From the NCBI GenBank assembly GCA_049318625.1, contig JBMOGA010000004.1:62001-126000 (forward strand): DNA of 64,000 bases, in the 5' to 3' direction. Below are positions 42,392 to 50,421 of the stretch, piece by piece. Numbering within the stretch: position 1 is the first letter of the stretch; each line of letters begins with the position of its first letter. The position numbers and the translations under genes were made by a program. The notes under the pieces are model-generated. The model had not been told where the DNA came from. It saw nothing but the letters and a program-made list of their open reading frames with translations, and did no database searches. Source of the stretch: JBMOGA01 sp049318625. GTDB lineage: Bacteria; Pseudomonadota; Alphaproteobacteria; Rhizobiales; Hyphomicrobiaceae.

Positions 42392-43360
42392 ATGTTGAGC
42401 ATCTTCGACTCGCAGGGCCAGGGCTTGGTGAAGCGCGACGGCGGCGACGACAGCCGGCCGACCATCTGGCTCGACCTGCTCAACCCCACGCGCGAGGAGG
42501 AGCGCCACGTCGAGACACTCCTCGGCATCGAGATGCCGACCCGCGAGGAGATGAGCGAGATCGAGGTGTCGAGTCGCTTGTACCAGGAGAACGGCGCGCA
42601 CTACATGACCGCCACGGTGATGTACCAGATCGACGCGCCCGAACCGCAGGTCTCGGCCATCACCTTCATCCTGACCGACACCCATCTCATCACGCTGCGC
42701 TACGCCGAGCCGCGCGCTTTTCCGCTGTTCCTGTCGCGGGCCGGCAAGGGCGACACCGTCTACGATGGCGCCATGGCCGTGATGCTGGGCCTCATCGAAG
42801 CCATCATCGACCGCGAGGCCGATTTGATCGAGCGTCTCCAGGCCGAGACCGAGAAGCTAGCTCAGACCGTGTTCTCGATGCGTAGCGGAGCGTCGTCGCG
42901 CACCCGACGCTTCGAAGCCGTACTGAAACGCATCGGCAAAGTCGGCGAGATCTCGGCCATGGCCCGCGAAAGCCTGCTCTCGCTCGAGCGCGTGCTGACC
43001 TACCTCGCACAGGCCGCCAACGTCCGCAAAGAACCGGACACGGTGCGCCGCCGCATCAAGACGGAAACGCGCGATGTGATGTCCCTCTCCGACCACCTCG
43101 GCTACCTGAACGTCCGGATCTCGTTCATGCTCGAAGCGACGCTCGGCATGGTTTCCATCGAGCAGAACCAGATCATCAAGTTGTTTTCGGTGGTCGCCGT
43201 GATGCTGATGCCGCCGACCCTCGTCGCCTCGATCTACGGCATGAACTTCCGCCACATGCCGGAACTCGAGTGGCCTTATGGCTACCCTGTCGCCATTGGC
43301 TTGATGATCGTCAGCGCCGTGCTCCCGTACGTGTATTTCCGGCGCAAGGGATGGCTCTGA
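42392..43360 (+). CDS. CorA family magnesium/divalent-cation transporter
   Basis: A 322-residue protein with a long cytoplasmic alpha/beta and helical domain and two C-terminal membrane helices. The selectivity loop YGMNF is in IYGMNFRHMPEL near residue 283. The first pore helix contains IIKLFSVVAVMLMPPTLVAS. EVSSRLYQENGAHYMTATV near residue 65 is typical of the N-terminal domain. ATG 42392 has AGGA eight bases upstream. The 248-bp gap before it is AT-rich and should carry promoters for this gene and the divergent GGDEF/EAL gene. Confidence 0.93.
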   Translation: MLSIFDSQGQGLVKRDGGDDSRPTIWLDLLNPTREEERHVETLLGIEMPTREEMSEIEVSSRLYQENGAHYMTATVMYQIDAPEPQVSAITFILTDTHLITLRYAEPRAFPLFLSRAGKGDTVYDGAMAVMLGLIEAIIDREADLIERLQAETEKLAQTVFSMRSGASSRTRRFEAVLKRIGKVGEISAMARESLLSLERVLTYLAQAANVRKEPDTVRRRIKTETRDVMSLSDHLGYLNVRISFMLEATLGMVSIEQNQIIKLFSVVAVMLMPPTLVASIYGMNFRHMPELEWPYGYPVAIGLMIVSAVLPYVYFRRKGWL

Positions 43361-43363
43361 GGT

Positions 43364-44689
43364 CTAAACCGCCCCGAGGTAATGCAGCGCGAGTCCAGCC
43401 ACCGAAGCCGCAGCCAGCGTCGTCACGATCCCGCGGTGTGCCACGAACAGCAGGATGAAGGCCAATGCCGCCAACCCGGCAGCGGGCAGATGCAGGCTGG
43501 TCGGGTCGGGCAGCATCACGTGGATGGGCCCGTACCGGCTCTCGCCGACGCGGGCGAACAGCACGTTGACGCTGAACCACACCGTCAAGTTCAGGATCAC
43601 GCCGACCACCGCGGCCGTGACCGCCGCAAGGGCCCGCTTGAGGCGCGGTTCGGCCGAGACCTGCGCAAGATACGGCGCCCCGGTGAAGATCCACAGGAAG
43701 CAGGGCGCGAAAGTCGCCCAGAGGGTCACGGCGGCACCGGCCACCGCCATTGCCGCAGCCGGCTCGCCGCCCTGCCGCAGCGCCGCCAGGAAGCCGACGA
43801 ACTGCAGAACGAGAATGAGCGGCCCCGGTGTCGTCTCGGCGAGGCCGAGCCCATCCAGCATCTCGCCCGGCGTCAGCCAGCCGTATTGCTGCACGACTTC
43901 CTGTCCCATGTAGGCCAGCACGGCGTAGGCGCCGCCGAACGTGACCACCGCGAGCTTGGAGAACAGCCAGGCGAGTTCGGTCAACACGTGGTCGCGGCCG
44001 GCGACCAGCGCCAGAACGATCAGCGGCACGAGCCACACACCGAGCCAGATCGCGGCCGTTCGCGCCGTTTGCAGCAACGGCACCCCGGCCGGGCGGACGC
44101 CAGCCCGATCGCCGCTGCCGCCACGAAAGAACCCGAACAGCGCGGCCGCGATGACGATCACCGGGAAGGCGACGCCGAGAAAATAGATACCGACGAACGC
44201 CGCGCCGGCGATCATCCAGTCGAGCCGGCCCTTCAAAGCGCGCTTGGCGACCCGCATCAGCGCCTCGACGACGATCGCGAGAACGGCCGCCTTGATCCCC
44301 AGAAACAGCGCCGTCACCAGCGGCACCGCACCGAACGCCGCATAGAGGGCCGACAGGACGAGCATAACCAGGGCGCCGGGCAGCACGAACAGCAGACCGG
44401 CGGCCAACCCGCCCCGCACACCGTGCAGCTTCCAGCCGACCCAGGTCGCGAGTTGCATCGCCTCCGGACCCGGCAGCAACATGCAGAAGTTGAGGGCTCC
44501 GAGATAACTCTCCTCGTCGACCCAGCGCTTCTCATCGACGAGAACCCGGTGCATCAGCGCGATCTGTCCGGCCGGCCCGCCGAACGACAGGCACCCGATG
44601 CGGGCAAAGGTCGAGACGACTTCCCCGAACGACGGTTCGACCACTGGGGGGGTAGGGCTCACCGTAGCCACTCCGACGGAACCGCTCAT
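43364..44689 (-). CDS. chrA: Chromate transporter ChrA (two CHR domains)
   Basis: A 441-residue inner-membrane protein of the long-chain CHR family that expels chromate. The first domain has RIGCLSFGGPAGQIALMHR near residue 30 and NFCMLLPGPEAMQLATWVG near 66. The second has LAVVTFGGAYAVLAYMGQE near 252 and LGLAETTPGPLILVLQFVG near 287. About ten to twelve hydrophobic segments are visible. ATG 44689 overlaps the chrB stop by four bases. It converges with CorA, with only three bases between the stops. Confidence 0.93.
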   Translation of the reverse strand: MSGSVGVATVSPTPPVVEPSFGEVVSTFARIGCLSFGGPAGQIALMHRVLVDEKRWVDEESYLGALNFCMLLPGPEAMQLATWVGWKLHGVRGGLAAGLLFVLPGALVMLVLSALYAAFGAVPLVTALFLGIKAAVLAIVVEALMRVAKRALKGRLDWMIAGAAFVGIYFLGVAFPVIVIAAALFGFFRGGSGDRAGVRPAGVPLLQTARTAAIWLGVWLVPLIVLALVAGRDHVLTELAWLFSKLAVVTFGGAYAVLAYMGQEVVQQYGWLTPGEMLDGLGLAETTPGPLILVLQFVGFLAALRQGGEPAAAMAVAGAAVTLWATFAPCFLWIFTGAPYLAQVSAEPRLKRALAAVTAAVVGVILNLTVWFSVNVLFARVGESRYGPIHVMLPDPTSLHLPAAGLAALAFILLFVAHRGIVTTLAAASVAGLALHYLGAV

Positions 44690-45519
44690 ACGACCCTCGC
44701 TGCCGCCCCGGCCGTGTTCGGCCAATTGTGGCTTTCGTCTACCGCATCTCGGCACCAGATGTAGAGCGCGTCGTACAACCCCAGCGCCGCATCGAGTTGG
44801 CGCAGGTCGTCACCATGCAGTCGCGAAAGGCCGAGTGAAACGGCGAGCAGACCGGCCGCTTGAGGTGCGAGATCCAGCCGCGCCGTATCCGCGCCACGAA
44901 CGATCGCCGCAAGGCGGTCGAGCGCGGGCGAGCTGAGCCCCAACTCCTGGATCATGGTGTCGAAGCTGCAGAGTTCGCCGCGATGGCTCCAGAACACACC
45001 GTCGATGTCGAACGGCGTCGCGCCGAACCGGTCGGCCACGGCGGCGACCTCGGACGCGGCCACGAACAGGAACACGGCCTGCTCGTCGACGAAACGGCGG
45101 ATCAACCAGGGGCAGGCGACACGATCCACTTTGGGCCGCGACCGCGTCACCCAGATGCTGCGGCCCGCACCATCCCGCGCCAGATCGTGCGCGGTGGAAA
45201 CGGTCATTCCGTCGGCCGACCGCCAAGCCTCGAAGCCACCCGTTAGAACCTGAGCCGGAACTCCCGTCTGACGCAGCCACGCGGCAACGCCATGACTGAG
45301 CTTCAACCCCTTTTGGCAGACCACCACGACCGGCCGATCGGCGCTGTAGTGGTGGGCCCAGGCCGATACATCGCGCCAGGCGCGACGCCGGGACGCCGGA
45401 AGCAGACGGGCATCGAGGACGAAGTCCTCTTCCGTGCGCACGTCGACGATGGCCGGAGCAGCACCGGAGCCGATTTGAGCCGATAGATCTGCGACAGAGA
45501 TTTCGATAGGAGACGGCAT
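44686..45519 (-). CDS. Rhodanese domain fused to ChrB-type chromate resistance domain
   Basis: A 277-residue fusion. Residues 1-105 are a rhodanese domain with PAIVDVRTEEDF and the active-site Cys of VVVVCQKGLKLS near residue 68. Residues 118-265 are a ChrB C-terminal domain: IWVTRSRPKVDRVACPWLIR, then FVDEQAVFLFV, and ELCSFDTMIQELGL near 182. In other bacteria ChrB binds or reduces chromate and regulates chrA. Here the N-terminal ChrB regulatory part is replaced by rhodanese, so sulphur transfer or redox handling is more likely than DNA binding. It is coupled to chrA by ATGA. Confidence 0.88.
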   Translation of the reverse strand: MPSPIEISVADLSAQIGSGAAPAIVDVRTEEDFVLDARLLPASRRRAWRDVSAWAHHYSADRPVVVVCQKGLKLSHGVAAWLRQTGVPAQVLTGGFEAWRSADGMTVSTAHDLARDGAGRSIWVTRSRPKVDRVACPWLIRRFVDEQAVFLFVAASEVAAVADRFGATPFDIDGVFWSHRGELCSFDTMIQELGLSSPALDRLAAIVRGADTARLDLAPQAAGLLAVSLGLSRLHGDDLRQLDAALGLYDALYIWCRDAVDESHNWPNTAGAAARVV

Positions 45520-45529
45520 GTGGCGTCCT

Positions 45530-45544
45530 CTTCGGTAACCGAAG
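45530..45544. promoter_or_regulatory. Perfect palindrome upstream of the chromate operon
   Basis: CTTCGGT-A-ACCGAAG, a 7-bp perfect inverted repeat around one base, begins 11 bp before the chrB-type start codon. It may be an operator for the chromate operon. It lies in the divergent gap with the SDR gene. Confidence 0.45.
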
Positions 45545-45704
45545 GAACGCGAAACTTGGGCTGCCGCCTCGAGGGGTCTTCGCGCTTACCCCTGCACCCT
45601 CAGTCGCACAGCCATGTTCGACGCGTCAAGCGGAACCACCCCACGCTTGCCGATCGCGCCCGGCCATGGGAACCATGCCGGCACACTGTGGAGGAGTACA
45701 AAAA

Positions 45705-46484
45705 ATGGACTTCGGTATCAGAGGCAAGACCGCCATCGTCTGCGCGGCATCGAAGGGGCTCGGCAAGGGTTGCGCGATGGCGCTTGCACGCGAGGGCGCC
45801 AACGTCGTCATCTCGGCGCGCGGCGCGGAAGCTCTGGCTGCAACCGCCGAGGAAATCCGCAAGGCAACGGGCGTGACCGTTACCACCGTCGCAGGTGACG
45901 TGACCACCGAGGAGGGACGCAAGGCCCTGCTGGCCGCCTGCCCGTCTCCGGATATTCTCGTCAACAATGCGGGCGGCCCGCCGCCGGGCGACTTCAAGGA
46001 TTTCTCCCTCGACGATTGGCGCAAGGCCGTCGAGTGGAACATGATCACGCCGATCGCCCTGATCCACGCGACCGTTTACGGCATGATGGCGCGCGGATTC
46101 GGGCGCATCGTGAACATCACGAGCTTCTCCGTTAAGGCTCCGATCCCCAGTCTCGAACTCTCGAATGGTGCGCGGGCGGGCCTCACTGGCGCGGTCGCCG
46201 TGCTGGCGCGCAAGGCCTCGGCCAGCAACGTCACCATCAATAACCTGCTGCCCGGCCCCTTCGAGACCGACCGGTTGCGCGGCACGACGCAGAAGATGGC
46301 GGACGCCTCCGGCCGCACCTTCGACGACATTCATCGGGACCGCATGCGTCAGGTTCCCGCCGGCCGGTTCGGTACCACCGGCGAGTTCGGCGCGACCGCC
46401 GCGTTCTTGTGCTCGGCGCACGCGGGCTTCATCACGGGTCAGAACATCGTGATCGACGGCGGCTCCTACCCGGGCACGATGTAA
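45705..46484 (+). CDS. SDR-fold protein lacking the Tyr-Lys catalytic pair
   Basis: A 259-residue protein of the 3-oxoacyl-reductase-like SDR group. The cofactor loop AIVCAASKGLGKGCAMAL, ILVNNAGGPPPG near residue 84, and the Ser-containing INITSFSVKAPIPS-type strand (IVNITSFSVKAP near 138) are present. Where Y-x-x-x-K belongs, it reads SNGARAGLTG, giving Asn and Arg. This is a known divergent subgroup. It may bind NAD(P) with altered chemistry. ATG 45705 has GTGGAGGAG upstream. VTINNLLPGPFETDR follows normally. Confidence 0.9.
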   Translation: MDFGIRGKTAIVCAASKGLGKGCAMALAREGANVVISARGAEALAATAEEIRKATGVTVTTVAGDVTTEEGRKALLAACPSPDILVNNAGGPPPGDFKDFSLDDWRKAVEWNMITPIALIHATVYGMMARGFGRIVNITSFSVKAPIPSLELSNGARAGLTGAVAVLARKASASNVTINNLLPGPFETDRLRGTTQKMADASGRTFDDIHRDRMRQVPAGRFGTTGEFGATAAFLCSAHAGFITGQNIVIDGGSYPGTM

Positions 46485-46496
46485 CCAGCGCCACCC

Positions 46497-46532
46497 GCTC
46501 AGGGCGCCCCGCGCGGGCCGAGCGCCCTGAGC
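46497..46532. terminator. Bidirectional hairpin terminator overlapping the ATPase 3' end
   Basis: GCTCAGGGCGC (46497-46507) and GCGCCCTGAGC (46522-46532) are perfect 11-bp complements around a 14-base GC-rich loop. It covers the ends of two convergent genes, including the last codons of the metal ATPase. No T-run. Confidence 0.5.
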
Positions 46533-48388
46533 GCGTTGAGAACCACGGCGACGTCGATCGCCTCTTGAACCAGGGCACCGGCGAGCGGGGGCAGATAGCC
46601 CCCCGCCGCCGCGATCATGCCGACGATCGACAACCCCATGCCGATCAGCACGCTCTGCCGCGCAATGGCGCGGGTCTCCTGTGCGATCGCGACGGCGTCG
46701 GGCACCCGATCGACGCGGTCCACCAGCAGCACCACATCGGCGGCCTCGGCCGCGGCGGCGCTTCCCCGCGACCCCATGGCAACGCCGACGCTGGCGCCGG
46801 CCAGCGCCGCTGCATCGTTGATGCCATCGCCGAGCATCAGCGTCGGTGCCGCCGCCGTCTCCCGCGCGACGATCTCGAGCTTGCCCTCCGGCGAGATATC
46901 GGCGGCAATCTCGTCGATCGCCAGCGGGGCTGCGATCCGCCGGGCGACGGCATCCCCGTCCCCCGTGACCAACAGCACACGGGTGATGCCGAGCGCTCTC
47001 AGCCGGCGGATCGTATCGGCCGCATCGAGGCGCAGCGGATCGGCCATGGTCAGCACCGCCACCAATCGCCCGTCGATGCCGACCGCCATTTCGACGGCGC
47101 CGTCATGCGCTGGCGCCGTGGCATCGATCAAACCCGGCGCGTCCTCGCCGACGAACGAGGAGCGCCCGACCGAGACAGCGCGCCCCTCGACCCGACCCGC
47201 AATGCCAGCCCCGGCCGTTTCCGTCACGTTCGACGGCGTACCCAAGGCAATTCCACGAGCCCGCGCCGCATCGACGAGCGCCACCGACAGCACGTGCCGC
47301 GATCCCTGCGCCAGCGACGCCGCAAGACGCAGCACCTCGTCTGCGCCGAAGCCGTCCCGGGTGTCCACCGCTGAAAGTGTTGCGGTGCCGTGGGTCAAGG
47401 TTCCGGTCTTGTCGACGAGCAGCGTCCGGCAGGCCGCGAGCCCCTCGAGCGCCCGTGCCGACTTGATCAGGATGCCGCGCCGGGCCGCGCGCGACATACC
47501 GGCGACCACCGCGACTGGAACGGCCAGGATCAACGGGCACGGCGTCGCCACCACCAACACGGCGAGGGCGCGCGTGAAATCCTGCGAGATGAGCCACGCC
47601 CCACCGGCCAGCGCCAGCGTCACGATCAGGAACCCGACCGCGTACCGATCGGCCAGACGCGACATCGGCGCCTTCGACTGGCGGGCCGCATCGACCAGCG
47701 CCACGATCCGGGCATAGGTGCTGTCGGCCGCACGGGCCGTCGCGATCAACTGAAAGGCGCCGCCGGCATTCTGCGCGCCACTGTCCACGGCCGCCCCCCG
47801 CCGCCGCACGACCGGCACCGATTCCCCGGTCAGCGCCGCCTCGTCCAGCACCGCCGTCTCGTCGGCCACCGTGCCGTCGACCGGAACCACTTCGCCCGGC
47901 GCCACCAGAACATGGTCTCCCGGACGGACGTAGTCGACCGCGACCTCGACCAGCCGACCATCGCGCACGATCCGGGCCGTCCTCGGCACGCGGGCGAGCA
48001 GCGCGGTCATTTCGCGCGCCGCCCGCGATTGCGCCAGCCCCTCCAGTGCCTGCCCGCCGGCATACATCAAGGCGACGACCGCGCCGGCCAGCCACTCGCC
48101 GCCGGCCAGCGCGCCGGCCATGGCGAGCGCCGCGATGATATCGAGTCCGATCTCGCCGCTCCGCAGACTGACGACGATCTGCCGGACCAGGGCGGCGAGC
48201 ACCACCAGCGTCGCCCCGGCGAGCACCCAACGGCTCGCGCCGGCGAGACCGCCGGCCGCGAATGCCAGCGCCACAAGCAGCGCCGCGGCCGGGATCATGG
48301 CAAGCTGCACGGCCCCGTCACGCAGCCACGCGCGGCCTGCGACCCAGATGCCGGTGGTGCGGCTCTCGGCCTGCTGTGCTGTGCTCAT
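46499..48388 (-). CDS. P1B-type heavy-metal ATPase, TPCP (P1B-5-like)
   Basis: A 629-residue metal pump without an N-terminal metal-binding domain. The actuator motif ALTGESVPV is near residue 190, the membrane metal site ATPCPLILAVP near 280, the phosphorylation site VDKTGTLTHG near 326, and the hinge MLGDGINDAAALAG near 520. The usual HP dipeptide is RHV here. A C-terminal helix has LVQEAIDVAVVLNALR. TPCP together with QExxD is, as I recall, the P1B-5 pattern of nickel/iron exporters such as Nia, but the C-terminal hemerythrin domain of Nia is absent. The start is ATG 48388; ATG 48397 is also possible. Confidence 0.9.
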   Translation of the reverse strand: MSTAQQAESRTTGIWVAGRAWLRDGAVQLAMIPAAALLVALAFAAGGLAGASRWVLAGATLVVLAALVRQIVVSLRSGEIGLDIIAALAMAGALAGGEWLAGAVVALMYAGGQALEGLAQSRAAREMTALLARVPRTARIVRDGRLVEVAVDYVRPGDHVLVAPGEVVPVDGTVADETAVLDEAALTGESVPVVRRRGAAVDSGAQNAGGAFQLIATARAADSTYARIVALVDAARQSKAPMSRLADRYAVGFLIVTLALAGGAWLISQDFTRALAVLVVATPCPLILAVPVAVVAGMSRAARRGILIKSARALEGLAACRTLLVDKTGTLTHGTATLSAVDTRDGFGADEVLRLAASLAQGSRHVLSVALVDAARARGIALGTPSNVTETAGAGIAGRVEGRAVSVGRSSFVGEDAPGLIDATAPAHDGAVEMAVGIDGRLVAVLTMADPLRLDAADTIRRLRALGITRVLLVTGDGDAVARRIAAPLAIDEIAADISPEGKLEIVARETAAAPTLMLGDGINDAAALAGASVGVAMGSRGSAAAAEAADVVLLVDRVDRVPDAVAIAQETRAIARQSVLIGMGLSIVGMIAAAGGYLPPLAGALVQEAIDVAVVLNALRALGPRGAP

Positions 48389-48535
48389 CGAAATCAATGT
48401 GCTCCGAACCGGCCTGGTGACACTTCTGGCAGGGCACGGGCGGGCTCGCCGATGACCAAGATCAATCCGCCCACCATGACACGGAACGAGCGTCCGCGCC
48501 GGGTGACGGCACCCATTGACACCGGAGCATGGAGA

Positions 48536-49423
48536 TCAGCCCGGAAAGGCCTTCAACTCCATCAATTCGCACACTTCGCGATAGCTCGTGACCGGGTGGA
48601 CGACCCCGTCCGCCATCACATAGACCCAGTCCAGCTCCGTCGACGTCTCGAGGTCGCGCGGTGTCGCCGACAGCAACTCGTCCGTGAATTCCTCGATGAA
48701 TTCGTCGACGATCTTGACCTGCTCGGCCGGCGAATGCTGCGACCAGTCCTTGGGCAGCAGGCTCGCCAGATCCCGATCGAAGATCACCTCGCGCAGCGCC
48801 GAGGCCGGCAGCTGACCGTTGCGGATGAACTCCGCAATGCCGAGCACGAACCCGCGCTGGACGAACCCGGAGCAGATGAATTCGTTCGGGGAGGCGCGAC
48901 CACCCTTGCGCTCTCGCCGCAGCACCGTTCGCTTGTGCCCCTGCACCATGCTCTCGAGACTGAACCAGAGGCCTTCCGCCATCGCGATCATCAGCGGAAA
49001 ATTGTACTTGGCCTTGATGTCGCCCAGCGTGCGCCCACGCACGCGCTTGGCGATCTCGTCGGAGAGCCACGCATGCCGAGAACGCTGGATCGCCACCTTG
49101 ATCCCGCGGTATTTGAAATAGTCGCGCAGATCCGTGACCTCGACGCCGGAGAACACGCTCTCGATCAGGTAGGTCGATTGCCACCCGTACTGATAGTTCG
49201 GCGTGATGAAGACCAGGGCCGCGTGACTGAAATTACCCTTGGTCGCCGTACGGATGAGCCAGGAGAGCAGGTTCCCCTTGCGCACCGTCATGAGAACGTC
49301 GGCGTGGCGGAGATAGTCGCGTGCCAGGAACTGGTCGACCGGCATCGGCCAAGTATCGGTCGCCGGCTTTGCTTCCATCAGCCTCAGAAGAGGATGCCGG
49401 CCAGGCTTGATCATTTCGCTCAT
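48536..49423 (-). CDS. YiiX/C92-like permuted papain-fold protein, catalytic residues present
   Basis: A 295-residue protein resembling the YiiX/YebB group of the NlpC/P60 superfamily. Key segments are DVLMTVRKGNLLSWLIRTATKG near residue 42 in the order of the fold, then NFSHAALVF near 64 with the candidate His, TYLIESVFSGVEVTDL near 84 with a Glu, and NEFICSGFVQRGF near 182 with the candidate Cys. No signal peptide is seen. The group includes thiol hydrolases acting on lipids or peptides. It follows its paralogue with a 4-bp ATGA overlap. Substrate unknown. Confidence 0.75.
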   Translation of the reverse strand: MSEMIKPGRHPLLRLMEAKPATDTWPMPVDQFLARDYLRHADVLMTVRKGNLLSWLIRTATKGNFSHAALVFITPNYQYGWQSTYLIESVFSGVEVTDLRDYFKYRGIKVAIQRSRHAWLSDEIAKRVRGRTLGDIKAKYNFPLMIAMAEGLWFSLESMVQGHKRTVLRRERKGGRASPNEFICSGFVQRGFVLGIAEFIRNGQLPASALREVIFDRDLASLLPKDWSQHSPAEQVKIVDEFIEEFTDELLSATPRDLETSTELDWVYVMADGVVHPVTSYREVCELMELKAFPG

Positions 49424-50304
49424 GACTGCGCCTCATCGCTCGCCCGGCCCGCCAGGCGCAGCCGCCGCAAGCGCCGCAGAAGGTCGTAGAACTCGCCTTC
49501 CGACGCGACTTCGTAGACCCGTCCATTGACGATCGCGTATTTCCACGAAAGCCGCGAACTCTTGGCGATGTCCTCGGCCGTCACGCCGAGCAGATCATCC
49601 TCGTCGAAACCGGTGATCTTGCCCTTGGCCCGCTCGTCGAAAAGACGCTCGCGGAACACGACATCGTCGAGCCGCTCGGCAGGCGCCAGCTTATGGTCGA
49701 CCAGGAACTTCGTCGCTTCCCAGTAGCCCCACTGCACGAGGCCCGGCCCGATGAACTTGTTGAGCCGCTCGGCAGGCCGGCGCTTGGTGATCTGGCGCAG
49801 CGCCCAGTGGGGTCCGAGCACCAGCCGCAGCAGAAAGAACTGCGCACCCTTCAGGGACGCCCACAGATTGTCGAACAGTTTGCCGTAGTCATAGTCCGCC
49901 TTGATGTAGTTGAGCATAAACCCGCGCACGAGATGCCGGTGCTCGAGATCGAACCACTCGCACTCCACACGCTTCACGGCGATGACGAAGCGCTTCTCTC
50001 TCGACAGCACGAACGACTTGAGGTCGGTGAGGTCGACCCCCTCGAAGGCGGCCTCGATCACGAACGGCGTGTCGAAGTCCTTTTCGCGATGCGGCACGAG
50101 GAAGACGAGCGCGGCCTTGGAGAAAAAGCTGCCGGTGAACAGGCGAACCAGATTGGCAAAGGTACTCGACCGTTCCCGCATCAACAGAACGTCGGACGGC
50201 TCGAGCCAGGGCCCGTTGAAAAAGGTCTCGACCGGCATCGGCCACTGCGGCGCGACCGGACCCGCCACCACAGCCGCGTCACCCGCCTGCTGATTGGTCC
50301 CCAT
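49420..50304 (-). CDS. YiiX/C92-like paralogue lacking the catalytic His and Cys
   Basis: A 294-residue paralogue of the next gene with the same segment order: SDVLLMRERSSTFANLVRLFTG near residue 37, FFSKAALVF where the His position is Lys, PFVIEAAFEGVDLTDL with the Glu kept, and NKFIGPGLVQWGY where the Cys position is Gly. It is therefore probably catalytically inert. It could be a regulatory or binding partner of the downstream protein, with which it is translationally coupled. No signal peptide. It is the first gene of the pair. Both share the opening WPMPV-[ED]-x-F. Confidence 0.72.
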   Translation of the reverse strand: MGTNQQAGDAAVVAGPVAPQWPMPVETFFNGPWLEPSDVLLMRERSSTFANLVRLFTGSFFSKAALVFLVPHREKDFDTPFVIEAAFEGVDLTDLKSFVLSREKRFVIAVKRVECEWFDLEHRHLVRGFMLNYIKADYDYGKLFDNLWASLKGAQFFLLRLVLGPHWALRQITKRRPAERLNKFIGPGLVQWGYWEATKFLVDHKLAPAERLDDVVFRERLFDERAKGKITGFDEDDLLGVTAEDIAKSSRLSWKYAIVNGRVYEVASEGEFYDLLRRLRRLRLAGRASDEAQS

Positions 50305-50421
50305 GCTCCCTCCACGCCGTCACGTCGGACGGCCTCGGGCGGCCCCGTGGCGCGCCCGTGGTCCAGAAGAGAGCCCTACCCCCCTTCAGCCGACGGCTAC
50401 AACATCCACACGACAGCAGCG

